Origin: Frankia alni
GTDB taxonomy: Bacteria; Actinomycetota; Actinomycetes; Frankiales; Frankiaceae
Length of the DNA stretch: 39,670 nucleotides
Assembly: GCA_026225295.1 (NCBI GenBank)
Contig: JAMFSN010000339.1
Location: 1 to 39,670 of the forward strand
Direction of reading: 5' to 3'
The notes under the pieces were generated by a model. The model was not told the origin of the DNA, ran no database searches, and saw nothing but the letters and a program-made list of their open reading frames with translations. Of this stretch, positions 32,296-39,670 are shown one piece after another. Each line of letters starts with the position of its first letter. Position 1 is the stretch's first letter. The position numbers and the translations under genes are program-made.

Positions 32296-33384
32296 GTGAA
32301 CGTGCTGGTCGTCAACGCGGGCTCGTCGAGCGTCAAGCTGCGGCTGGTGGACGGGTCGGACCAGGTGCGCTGGTCGGCCGACCGGCCCGCCGGGCTGCCG
32401 GACCTGGCCGCGACCCTCGACGAGGCCGGCGCCCACGGCGGGGTCGACGCGGTCGGTCACCGGTTCGTCCACGGCGCGACGGTGCACACCGAACCGGTGG
32501 TCCTCGACGGGCGGGTCGAAGCCGAGCTGCGCGATCTGACCTCACTCGCGCCGTTGCATCAGCCCGAGGCTCTGGCCGGGGTGGCCGCGGTCCGGGCCGC
32601 CCGGCCCCGGCTCCCGCAGGTGGCGTGCTTCGACACGGCCTTCCACGCGACCCTCCCGCCGGCGGCCGCGACGTACGCCGTGCCGGCCGCCTGGCGGGAC
32701 CGGTACGGCGTACGGCGCTACGGCTTCCACGGGCTCTCCCATGCCTGGGCGACCCGGCGGGCGGCGGCCATGACCGGTCGCCCGGTCGGTGAGCTGCGGC
32801 TGGTGACCTGCCACCTCGGTGCCGGGGCGTCGCTGGCCGCCGTCCGGGCGGGGCGCAGCGTCGATACGACGATGGGGTTCACGCCGCTGGAAGGGCTGGT
32901 GATGGCGACCCGGGCCGGCACCGTCGACCCCGGTCTGATCATCTGGCTGCAGGAGAACGCCGGGCTGTCCGCGACCGAGATCGGCGATGCGCTCGAGCGG
33001 CGGTCGGGTCTCACCGCGCTCGCCGGTACCGGGGACATGCGCGAGGTCACGGCGGGCGTGGCGCGTGGGGAACCGGACGCGACGCTGGCCTTCGCGGTGT
33101 ACGCGCACCGGTTGCGGGCGCTGATCGGATCGATGGTCGTCGCGGCGGGTGGGGTGGATGTGCTGGTGTTCACCGGGGGAGTGGGTGAGGGCTCCGCGCC
33201 GCTCCGGGCGGCCGCGGTGGACGGGCTGGGTTTTCTGGGTCTGAGCCTGGACCCGGCCCGCAACGCCGCTGCCACCCCGGACGTGGAACTCACCGGCGCC
33301 GGGGCGAGTGCCCGGATTCTCGTGATCGCGGCCCGTGAGGATCTGGAAATCGCCCGTGGTACCCGCGCGGCATTGAACGGTTAA
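32296..33384 (+). CDS. ackA: Acetate kinase
   Basis: The 362-aa protein carries the acetokinase signatures: VLVVNAGSSSVKLRL at the N-terminus, VGHRFVHGA, PLHQPEAL, CFDTAFHATLP, YGFHGLSH, VTCHLGAGASLAAV, DTTMGFTPLEGLVMATRAGTVDPG and FTGGVGEGS. It converts acetyl phosphate and ADP to acetate and ATP in the cytoplasm. It is slightly shorter than the usual 390-400 aa because of a compact region after the first motif. GTG 32296 follows GGAGGAGG. It forms an operon with phosphoketolase. A small hairpin (TAAAGC-AG-GCTTTA, 33382-33395) spans its stop. Confidence 0.96.
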   Translation: MNVLVVNAGSSSVKLRLVDGSDQVRWSADRPAGLPDLAATLDEAGAHGGVDAVGHRFVHGATVHTEPVVLDGRVEAELRDLTSLAPLHQPEALAGVAAVRAARPRLPQVACFDTAFHATLPPAAATYAVPAAWRDRYGVRRYGFHGLSHAWATRRAAAMTGRPVGELRLVTCHLGAGASLAAVRAGRSVDTTMGFTPLEGLVMATRAGTVDPGLIIWLQENAGLSATEIGDALERRSGLTALAGTGDMREVTAGVARGEPDATLAFAVYAHRLRALIGSMVVAAGGVDVLVFTGGVGEGSAPLRAAAVDGLGFLGLSLDPARNAAATPDVELTGAGASARILVIAAREDLEIARGTRAALNG

Positions 33385-33597
33385 AGCAGGCTTTACCTTC
33401 CTTCGGGCATCGCGCAACAATGGGCAACTTTATCGGGATCCGGCTCGACGCGCTGTTTTTGGGTAAAAGCCGGGGCCGCTCGAACGGTGATGCAACTGTC
33501 TGGAGGTCGTTCCCGAGGTCCGGTGACCTTAACCCGGTTCGCAACGGTCTTGGGCGAGCGTCTCGCCTTGGAAAATACGTTGCCCCGGAGGGAAATT
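33385..33597. other. Leader region of the DUF3494-sortase operon
   Basis: About 210 bases without a gene. It contains the hairpin GGCGAG-CGT-CTCGCC (33553-33567), 20 bases upstream of the GGAGGG ribosome-binding site at 33587-33592. I compared it with c-di-GMP and c-di-AMP riboswitch patterns and saw no match. Confidence 0.45.
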
Positions 33598-34866
33598 GTG
33601 ACACCCGCGGTCCGGTCGAAACCCGTACGCCAGGTGCGCCAGTGGCTCACCGTCGTGTCCCCGCTCGCCATCGGTGCGGTCGTCGTGATCGCGGTCGGGA
33701 TGGCCGGGACGTCGGCCTCGTCGGCGGCCCAGCCCGCGGTGGGGCTGGGCACGGCCACGTCGTTCGCGGTGCTGGCCGGCACGACCGTCACCAACACGGG
33801 ACCTTCGATCGTCTCCGGGGACCTGGGCGTCAGCCCGGGCAGCGCCGTCACCGGGTTCCCGCCGGGGACGGTCAACAACGGGACCCAGCACGTCGCGGAT
33901 ACCGCCGCGACCCAGGCGGAGACGGACCTGACCACCGCCTACAACGACGCGGCGGGCCGGACCCCGGCCACCCCGGTGTCCAGCGACCTGAGCGGACAGA
34001 CGCTGGCCCCGGGGGTGTACAGCCAGGCGACGGCGCTCGGCCTGACCGGCACCGTCACCCTGGACGCCGCCGGCGACCCGAACGCCGTCTTCGTGTTCCA
34101 GGCCGGATCCACCCTCATCACCGCGTCGAACAGCACGGTCGCACTGATCAACGGGGCGCAGGCGTGCAACGTCTTCTGGCAGGTCGGGAGCTCGGCCACC
34201 TTGGGCACGGGCACCATTTTCGCCGGGAGCATCCTGGCCCTGACGTCGGCGACCGTCCAGACCGGAACAACCGTGGAGGGCCGGGTCCTGGCCCGCAACG
34301 GCCAGGTCAGCCTCGATTCCAACACCATCACCACCCCGACCTGCGCGACGCCGACCCCCACGCCGACCCCCACGCCGACGACCACCGTGACTCCTACGGT
34401 GACGCCCACCGTGACTCCCACGGTGACTCCCACGGTGACTCCGACCGTGACCCCCACGGTCACGGTGACGCCCACTCCGACCACGACCGTCGGCCCTACC
34501 CCCACTCCCACTCCGACGACGACCGTGGGACCGCGGCCCCGACCGACGGCTACGACGACCGGCGGCCCGGGTGGTGGCGGGTCGGGTGGCGGTAGCGGCA
34601 GTGGGTCCGGTGGTGGAACCGGGTCCGGTGGTGGAACCGGGTCCGGTGGTGGAACCGGGTCCGGTAGCGGAACCGGGTCCGGTGGCGGGGCCGGCAGTGG
34701 CCAGGTGATCCCCCGCGGGCACCCGGCGACGGGCGCCGGCGGAGCGGCTCCCGCGCACGTCAACAGCGGGGCGATGGCGCTGGGTGGGGTCGGCCTGGGT
34801 GGGGCGGTCGCCGCGGCCGGGTTGGCGACCCGTCGTCGGTCCCGGTTGATCCGTGGGAACGGATAA
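33598..34866 (+). CDS. DUF3494 ice-binding-like surface protein with sortase signal
   Basis: GTG 33598 lies five bases after GGAGGG and gives 422 aa. A signal peptide (residues about 12-45, WLTVVSPLAIGAVVVIAVGM) precedes a DUF3494 beta-solenoid domain (about 48-245): FAVLAGTTVTNTGPSIVSGDLGVSPG, LAPGVYSQATALGLTGTVTLDA, VFVFQAGSTLITAS, CNVFWQVGSSATLG, FAGSILALTSATVQTGTTVEGRVLA. A stalk of TVTP repeats and then a GSGGGTG-rich part follow. The C-terminus is a cell-wall sorting signal: HPATG (375-379), a hydrophobic segment GGVGLGGAVAAAGLA and an Arg-rich tail. DUF3494 proteins bind ice or act as adhesins. The class F sortase overlapping its end is the likely anchoring enzyme. Confidence 0.88.
   Translation: MTPAVRSKPVRQVRQWLTVVSPLAIGAVVVIAVGMAGTSASSAAQPAVGLGTATSFAVLAGTTVTNTGPSIVSGDLGVSPGSAVTGFPPGTVNNGTQHVADTAATQAETDLTTAYNDAAGRTPATPVSSDLSGQTLAPGVYSQATALGLTGTVTLDAAGDPNAVFVFQAGSTLITASNSTVALINGAQACNVFWQVGSSATLGTGTIFAGSILALTSATVQTGTTVEGRVLARNGQVSLDSNTITTPTCATPTPTPTPTPTTTVTPTVTPTVTPTVTPTVTPTVTPTVTVTPTPTTTVGPTPTPTPTTTVGPRPRPTATTTGGPGGGGSGGGSGSGSGGGTGSGGGTGSGGGTGSGSGTGSGGGAGSGQVIPRGHPATGAGGAAPAHVNSGAMALGGVGLGGAVAAAGLATRRRSRLIRGNG
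34387..34458 (+). repeat. 12-bp coding tandem repeat (TVTP stalk)
   Basis: Six units of GTGACTCCCACG and variants encode Val-Thr-Pro-Thr. Such units expand and contract easily, altering stalk length. Confidence 0.85.
34603..34692 (+). repeat. 18-bp coding tandem repeat (Gly/Ser/Thr stalk)
   Basis: Five units of GGGTCCGGTGGTGGAACC encode GSGGGT; the first three are identical and the last two differ at a few bases, suggesting recent expansion. Confidence 0.9.
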
Positions 34867-35572
34867 CGACCTGCCGACCTGGGCGCCCGGGGCCGCCTCG
34901 TCCTCGCCGAACCGGGGGCGAAGCGGTCTGGCGTACCTCTGGTGGTTGGTGGCCGGCGTGCTGGTTCTGGTTGCCGCAGGCTGTTTCGCGGTCGGTCTGA
35001 GTGGCCAGTCCCGCCGGCTCGCTGGTCCAGCCGCCGCGGGCGGCCCGGCCGAATCCGGAGCCGGTCGGGTCGCCGCGCCGCTGGCCCGGCCGGCCGCGCT
35101 GGGCCGGTCAGTACCGCTCACCTTGCGGATCCCGGCGATCGGTCTGTCGGCTCCCCTGTCCGAACTCGGGCTCAATGCCGACGGCACGGTCGAGGTGCCG
35201 ACCGACTTCGGCCAGCCCGGATGGTTCCGGCTGGGCCCGTCACCGGGGCAGCGCGGTTCGGCGGTCATCCTGGGACACGTCGATTCCTTCCGGGGGCCGG
35301 CGGTGTTCTTCCGGCTGCGGTCCCTGCGGGCCGGCGACCGCGTCGAGGTGGGTCGGGCCGACCGGATCGTCGCCGTCTTCACTGTCAACACGGTCACGAT
35401 GTATCCGAAGGATCAGTTCCCCGCGCGGCTGGTCTACGGGCCGCACGGCTACAGCGCGTTGCAGCTGGTCACCTGCGGGGGCACCTTCGACCCGCGATCC
35501 CGCGGTTACCTGTCCAACCTCGTGGTGTCCACGTCGCTGACGGCAACCTCGACCACCCCGCCGTCGCGGTAG
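34853..35572 (+). CDS. Class F sortase
   Basis: The 239-aa protein has an N-terminal membrane anchor (AYLWWLVAGVLVLVAAGCFAVGL, about residues 26-48) and a compact sortase domain from about 85. The catalytic residues are His142 (ILGHVDS), Cys208 (LVTCGG) and an Arg in FDPRSRGYLSN (215 or 217). DFGQPGWFRLGPSPGQ is typical of class F. GTG 34853 overlaps the end of the DUF3494 gene by 14 bases, so the two are coupled. Sortases cleave at a sorting motif and link the protein to the cell wall or to another protein. Confidence 0.9.
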   Translation: MGTDNDLPTWAPGAASSSPNRGRSGLAYLWWLVAGVLVLVAAGCFAVGLSGQSRRLAGPAAAGGPAESGAGRVAAPLARPAALGRSVPLTLRIPAIGLSAPLSELGLNADGTVEVPTDFGQPGWFRLGPSPGQRGSAVILGHVDSFRGPAVFFRLRSLRAGDRVEVGRADRIVAVFTVNTVTMYPKDQFPARLVYGPHGYSALQLVTCGGTFDPRSRGYLSNLVVSTSLTATSTTPPSR

Positions 35573-35669
35573 CGCCGGTCCCGCCGGCCTAGTGCTGTCC
35601 AGCGTCGGTGAGCGTGACGCAGACCGACGAGCCACCATCAATCAGGCCCGACCGGTCGCAGGGGGCCGC

Positions 35670-36166
35670 GTGCAGTACACCCGGGTCGGCTCGTCCGGCC
35701 TCGTCGTGTCCCGGCTCGGACTGGGCATGATGAGCTACGGCGACACCTCGCGTCGAGCCTGGCATCTGGACGAGGGTCAGGCGGAGCCGATCGTGCGGCA
35801 CGCGGTCGAGGCCGGCATCACGTTCTTCGACACCGCCGATATGTAAGCCGGGCGCGCAACCCGCGACGGACGGCGCGCCACCCCCGGGGTGGGAACGATC
35901 CGCTGGCCGATTCGACCTACGCCGACGCGGACTTCGATGTTGTGGACGTCCTGCGCGAGGTGGCGGATTCCCGCGGCGTGCCACCGGCGCGGGTGGCACT
36001 CGCCTGGCTGCTCGGCCGGGCCGGGGTCACGGCCCCGATCGTCGGGGCGACGAAGCTGTCGCACATCCACGACGCCGTGGCGGCGGTCGACCTCCCCCTC
36101 ACGTTGGCTGAGGTGGACCGCCTGGAGGCGCCTTACCAGCCGCACCGGGTGCTGGGCCACGACTGA
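35670..36166 (+). pseudogene. Aldo/keto reductase pseudogene with internal deletion
   Basis: The N-terminal part from GTG 35670 reads VQYTRVGSSGLVVSRLGLGMMSYGD through AVEAGITFFDTAD, then meets a TAA at 35844-35846. In another frame from about 35891, the C-terminal part reads DPLADSTYADADFDVVDVLREVADSRGVPPARVALAWLLGRAGVTAPIVGAT to PYQPHRVLGHD. About 150-200 residues between them, including the catalytic Lys and His, are missing. The gene is dead. Its stop is five bases from the convergent jetD stop. Confidence 0.85.
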
Positions 36167-36171
36167 CCGGA

Positions 36172-37440
36172 TCAGCGTTCCGCGTGAGCGATGAGTACGG
36201 CGTCCATGACCCGCTCCTCGTGAACGACGGCCCGGTGGGTGTCGAAGGCGGCGGCCAGGGCCGGATCCCACGGCGTCACCGGTGCGGGCGCGGGATCACT
36301 GGGCAGGTCGACGCCGCTCACGGCGGCCGCCCGGACCGCGCCCAGGTAGTCACCGACCGACATCTGGAACGGGGTGCATCCGACGGTGTGCGCCCGCGCC
36401 GTCATGGCCAGACCGTAGGCGTCGAAATCACCGTGATAGCGCAGCGGGGCCCCGGCCGCCCGGAGCCGGGCGATGAGTTCCGACGGCGCCGTGGTGGGGT
36501 TGCCGTTCGTGCAGATCACGGCAGCCGGCAGCCGGCGCTGGGCCGCGGCCTCGACCAGCCGCGGGTTCTCCACCACCAGGATCGGGGCCGGGTCGCCGAG
36601 CTCGACCGGCGTCTCGCGCACCGCCAGGGCCGACAGGTGCAGGGGCAGCCCGGCCGCGGTCAGCGCGCGGGCCGCGACCGCCCCGCCGGCGTTCCCGAGG
36701 AGCGGAAGGCCCCAGGTCAGCACAGGTGCGGACACGAGGTCGAGCGGCATACGGGCGCGTTCCCAGGCCGCCCGTTCACCGGCCTCGCCGTCGCGGGCCA
36801 CGAGGGCCCGGGTCACCAGCGCGGTGAGCCGCGCCGAGCTGTCGAGAGCGTGGGCGTCGCCGCAGACCTGCGCCGCGACCTCCGTGCGGCTGCGCCCCGA
36901 CCCGGTCTCGGCCAGCACGGCGGCGACCCCCGCGACCAGCGCCGCGATGTTCTCGGGCGAGCATTGCGCGAACAGCCCGCTGAGCCGGGCCGCCTCCCGC
37001 CAGCGCCCGACCCAGTCCGCGGTCCCGAGGCGTTCCCGCACGGATGCGTCGAGCGTTTCCTGCCGTCTGTGGGCCGCGTCGCGGCGGGACTGCGCGGCTT
37101 CGTGCCGACCTTTCGGAGCGCACCCCACGGCGGCCAGGAGGTCGACCAGATCCGCGCCGGTCAAGCGCCCCACCGCGGTCGCCACCGCGTCGAGCGGTAC
37201 CGACCGGCGCTCCACGGGGATCGGACGGTCCAGCAGTACACCGAGCCGCCGCCGGCCCTCGGGCGCGAGCTCGGGCAGCATCAGCCGGCCCCGCCAGCCC
37301 AGACCGTTGCGGTCCAGCGCCGCCGCGACCGCCCGCCACAACGGGCCGAACGAGGGGTCGGCGAGGAACGGGTTGACGGCCCGGGCGGTGGTCCGGGTGG
37401 TCCCGGAGATCCCGGTGGTCAGAGCGTCCTGGGTCGTCAC
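36172..37440 (-). CDS. jetD: JetD-like protein (TIGR02679, DUF2399 Toprim nuclease)
   Basis: The 422-aa protein resembles TIGR02679/DUF2399, the nuclease of Wadjet type III defence. The N-terminal two thirds are helical: FLADPSFGPLWRAVAAALDRNG, PLDAVATAVGRLTGADLVDLLAAVG. The C-terminal Toprim-type domain has Glu291 (ILVVENPRLVEAA) and Asp338/Asp340 (RYHGDFDAYGLAM), the expected acidic metal ligands. GTG 37440 overlaps the jetB stop as GTGA; an in-frame start at 37776 would only add jetB's shadow. In the known systems JetD cuts plasmid DNA held by the JetABC SMC complex. Here the SMC gene is not between jetB and jetD. Confidence 0.83.
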   Translation of the reverse strand: MTTQDALTTGISGTTRTTARAVNPFLADPSFGPLWRAVAAALDRNGLGWRGRLMLPELAPEGRRRLGVLLDRPIPVERRSVPLDAVATAVGRLTGADLVDLLAAVGCAPKGRHEAAQSRRDAAHRRQETLDASVRERLGTADWVGRWREAARLSGLFAQCSPENIAALVAGVAAVLAETGSGRSRTEVAAQVCGDAHALDSSARLTALVTRALVARDGEAGERAAWERARMPLDLVSAPVLTWGLPLLGNAGGAVAARALTAAGLPLHLSALAVRETPVELGDPAPILVVENPRLVEAAAQRRLPAAVICTNGNPTTAPSELIARLRAAGAPLRYHGDFDAYGLAMTARAHTVGCTPFQMSVGDYLGAVRAAAVSGVDLPSDPAPAPVTPWDPALAAAFDTHRAVVHEERVMDAVLIAHAER

Positions 37441-38567
37441 AGCAACGACTGCTGTCCGGGCGCCTCGGTCGGCTCCACGACCGTGACCAGGGGGGCGAAC
37501 CGGGCCGCCGCCGGCCGGGGCCGCACCGTCCCGTCGGGCTCCCGGACGACCAGGCTCATCGCGGTGAGCAGAGTGATCACGTCCTCGCGCAGGCGCGCCG
37601 GCTCGGCGACGGCGTCCTTGCGCCAGTGCCGGCCGTAGCGGTCGAGCAGCAGGCCCAGCTCCTCGTCGAGGACGTCGATGGTGGCGCCCTCGCGGTGGCG
37701 GGTGGCCAGCGCGGACAGCAGCAGCAGCGCGGCGTGCGCGGTGGTGCCCCCGGCCGGGAACGCGACGTCGCTGCACCCGCCGTCGACGTCGATCGCGGCG
37801 ACCCCTTCGGCCCGGGCCTCGACCCGGAGCCCGAACATCTCGTCGAGGTAACGGGTCTCCTCCCCGAAGCGGCGGCGCATCTCGGCCCAGTCCTCACCGG
37901 CGACGTCGTCCGCGTAGAGGACCGGGTCCTCCACCAGCCGCCGGCGCAGCGCGGCGCGCCCGGTGCCGTCGCCCGCGGCCCGGTCGAGCAGCTCGGCCGC
38001 GGACCGGGCGCCGACGAGGGCCGGCGCGGGCAGCATCGCGAGCCGGTCGTTGCGGACCTCCAGCAACGCGTCCGCCTCGGAGTCGGCTTCGTACCCGGCC
38101 ACCGACCGGTCCAGCTCCCGCAGCACGCCGTGGCCGATCAGCCACTGCAACGCGGCCACCACCGCCCGCCGTTCGGCGCCGGAACCGTCGAGCTTGATCG
38201 ACGCGTCGGCGGCGGACGACCGCACCCGCAGGATCAGGTCACGCAGGCTGATCCGGTCGGGTCCCGACGCGGTCGCCGCGAGGAGCAGGGCGAGCGCGAC
38301 GTACTGGCGGCCCGTGAAGGGCTGGCCGGTGCGGCCGCGCAGCGGTCGGTCCGCCGGGACGTACCCCGATTTGACCAGGCGGGCCGTGTCCACCCCGACG
38401 ACGAGCCGGTAGCCGAGCCGCTGGGTGAACCAGCGGTCGAGCGCCTCCGCGTGCCTGCGGATCAGGACGAACGTGGCCGGGTCGGCCTCCGCCCGCTGCC
38501 ACGGGTGGGCCAGCAACGCCCGGCCCGCCGTCGTCAGCTCGCCCGGCCGCTGCGGGTCGTCGCGCAT
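37437..38567 (-). CDS. jetB: JetB-like protein (TIGR02678, DUF2398)
   Basis: The 376-aa protein matches TIGR02678/DUF2398: ALLAHPWQRAEADPATFVLIRRHAEALDRWFTQRLGYRLVV, ARLVKSGYVPADRPLRG, FTGRQYVALALLLAA, ALQWLIGHGVLRELD, then DYADDVAGEDW-like and GAVEPARLREDVITLLTAMSLV elements. In Wadjet type III this is the kite-type accessory subunit. ATG 38567 overlaps the jetA stop (TGATG) with GGAGGAG seven bases upstream; GTG 38570 is the alternative. Tight overlaps on both sides show one operon. Confidence 0.83.
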   Translation of the reverse strand: MRDDPQRPGELTTAGRALLAHPWQRAEADPATFVLIRRHAEALDRWFTQRLGYRLVVGVDTARLVKSGYVPADRPLRGRTGQPFTGRQYVALALLLAATASGPDRISLRDLILRVRSSAADASIKLDGSGAERRAVVAALQWLIGHGVLRELDRSVAGYEADSEADALLEVRNDRLAMLPAPALVGARSAAELLDRAAGDGTGRAALRRRLVEDPVLYADDVAGEDWAEMRRRFGEETRYLDEMFGLRVEARAEGVAAIDVDGGCSDVAFPAGGTTAHAALLLLSALATRHREGATIDVLDEELGLLLDRYGRHWRKDAVAEPARLREDVITLLTAMSLVVREPDGTVRPRPAAARFAPLVTVVEPTEAPGQQSLL

Positions 38568-39670
38568 CACGGCTCCTCCGCCGGCTGCAGGGCCAGGGTC
38601 AGATCCTGCAGGCTCAGCGTGCCGGACGGGGTGTGCAGCCGGGTGATGGTGTCCGGGCGGCGTTCGACGACGCAGCGCAGCCCGTCGACCTCCGCTTCAC
38701 CCTTCGCCCGCTGCGGGCCCATCTGCGCCACCGCCGGACCCAGCAGCCGTTGCAGCCGGACCAGCCCCGGGTCGGAGAGCTCGGCCCCGTCGGGCAGCGC
38801 GCCGTCCGTCGTCAGCGCGGCCAGCAGTTCCGCGCGGACCGCCGCCGCGTCCTGCTCGGCCGCCCGCCGCCGGGCGAGCAGATGCTCCCGTTCCCGGGAC
38901 CGGTCGACGATTTTCGCGGAGCGCCCCCGGTTGGTGGTGTCGCCCCGCTCCCGCAGGCTCATCGCCACCCGCGCGGGCGGAGCATCCCACCACGACGTCA
39001 CGGCCGGCACGGGGTCGGCGTCGTCGCCGGCCCCGGCGCCGAGATGGCGGCAGCCGAACAGCCCGAAGGCGGCCGCGGCCAGTCGGTGCGCCGCGCCGGG
39101 CCCGGCGCCGGCGGCCTCCTCGAACGAGGCGGCCAGCCGCAGGTAGTCGGTCCGGCGAGACGTCCCGCCCAGCCCCGACCGGGACAACCGGGTGAGGTTC
39201 TGGGTCAGCGTCCGGACGGCGTTCACGGCATCCCGGCCAAGGGTGGCCACCCGGCTGGGGGTGCCCGGGCGGCCCCGGAACCACGCGGTGAGGTTGTCCC
39301 AGTCGTCCGCGCGGGCGCCGTGGCCGGCGCGCACCCGCACCCCGACCAGCCCGGCGTCGGCGACCCGCGCCGCCAGCCCGTCCCGGCCGCGCGCGACGAG
39401 GACCGGTACCCGCGGGGCCAGTTCGCCGAGCAGCACCGCGATCGGCCGGGCACGCCGCTCGAGCGATTCGAGGCGCTCCCCGACGTACCCGACCAGCACC
39501 TCGGAGAAGAACGCGAACTCGGTCTCGTCGAGGTCGAACCGGGACTGCCACTGGTTGATCGCGGCGAAGAACTGGGTGATCTCGGCGGAGAAGGCCCGGT
39601 GCGGGTCGAAGACAGCGCGGACGTGATCCGCGATCACCGCCGGGTCGGCGTGGTCGGCGTCGAGGCGCAG
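38567..39670 (-). CDS. jetA: JetA-like protein (TIGR02677, DUF2397), N-terminus outside window
   Basis: The visible 367 residues run off the right edge with no start required inside the window. They match TIGR02677/DUF2397: EITQFFAAINQWQSRFDLDETEFAFFSEVLVGYVGERLESLERRA, AATLGRDAVN-like and TLTQNLTRLSRSGLGGTSRRTDYLRLAASFEEA, AFGLFGCRHLG, SWWDAPPARVAMSLRERGDTTNRGRSAKIVDRS. JetA is the kleisin-type subunit of Wadjet. Roughly 100-130 N-terminal residues should lie beyond 39670. It begins the jetA-jetB-jetD run. Confidence 0.82.
   Translation of the reverse strand: MRLDADHADPAVIADHVRAVFDPHRAFSAEITQFFAAINQWQSRFDLDETEFAFFSEVLVGYVGERLESLERRARPIAVLLGELAPRVPVLVARGRDGLAARVADAGLVGVRVRAGHGARADDWDNLTAWFRGRPGTPSRVATLGRDAVNAVRTLTQNLTRLSRSGLGGTSRRTDYLRLAASFEEAAGAGPGAAHRLAAAAFGLFGCRHLGAGAGDDADPVPAVTSWWDAPPARVAMSLRERGDTTNRGRSAKIVDRSREREHLLARRRAAEQDAAAVRAELLAALTTDGALPDGAELSDPGLVRLQRLLGPAVAQMGPQRAKGEAEVDGLRCVVERRPDTITRLHTPSGTLSLQDLTLALQPAEEP

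Noticed and set aside
33385-33597. Riboswitch upstream of the DUF3494 gene
   Set aside because: I looked for c-di-GMP (GEMM) and c-di-AMP patterns because cell-surface genes often carry them, and found no conserved core, only a small hairpin.
34387-34692. Regular repeats resembling a CRISPR array
   Set aside because: Units are 12 or 18 bases with no spacers, stay in frame, and encode Thr/Pro and Gly/Ser stalks.
37441-37776. N-terminal extension of jetD into jetB
   Set aside because: The extra 112 residues are an Arg-rich shadow of jetB. The GTGA overlap at 37437-37440 is the normal coupled start.

Overview
The window is strongly GC-rich, densely packed actinobacterial chromosome. GTG starts, third-position G/C, a DUF222/13E12 HNH gene with a mycobacterial-type LexA box, MMPL, DevR/DosR-type signalling, TelA/TerD genes and a class F sortase all point to a soil-type actinomycete, probably a Frankiales/Nakamurellales-like relative. 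I cannot name the genus. I saw no rRNA, tRNA, CRISPR array or intact insertion sequence.

Left edge (1-6.1 kb) is accessory DNA. A very large minus-strand SEFIR-CHAT-STAND immune-type protein runs off the window. Behind it lie a long imperfect inverted repeat, a small unknown gene, and a DUF222/HNH gene that has lost the end of its HNH motif. Two perfect LexA boxes follow, then an open frame stitched from remnants of DUF3072, nitrilase and cutinase genes.

6.3-20.4 kb is a mixed metabolic and envelope region. It holds an MMPL-family protein lacking both Asp-Tyr proton-relay pairs, an SsuD-like monooxygenase, an aldo/keto reductase, a DUF427-TesB fusion coupled to a second DUF427 gene, two SDR genes (one fused to a SnoaL-like domain), a secreted lipase, and two orphan branched-chain-type substrate-binding lipoproteins.

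20.9-24.3 kb is a tellurite/stress cassette: TelA, an XpaC-like partner and a TerD-TerA fusion. 24.4-33.4 kb resembles a DosR (dormancy) island. It carries a DosS-like two-GAF histidine kinase with the heme histidine at residue 149, a tandem universal stress protein, an Acg-type nitroreductase, a small helicase-associated-domain protein, a DosR-like regulator, and phosphoketolase plus acetate kinase. A good DosR-type palindrome lies in the divergent region between the stress protein and the nitroreductase. A plausible reading is that low oxygen sensed by the kinase switches on stress proteins and a phosphoketolase/acetate kinase route that makes ATP.

33.6-35.6 kb encodes a secreted DUF3494 (ice-binding-like) adhesin overlapping a class F sortase, apparently a dedicated substrate-enzyme pair. 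An aldo/keto reductase pseudogene then abuts a minus-strand Wadjet type III-like operon running off the right edge: jetA (DUF2397, partial), jetB (DUF2398) and jetD (DUF2399 Toprim). The SMC gene jetC is not between jetB and jetD, which overlap by four bases.

Three genes or remnants have their stop codon inside a short tandem duplication, a pattern I have not seen described.
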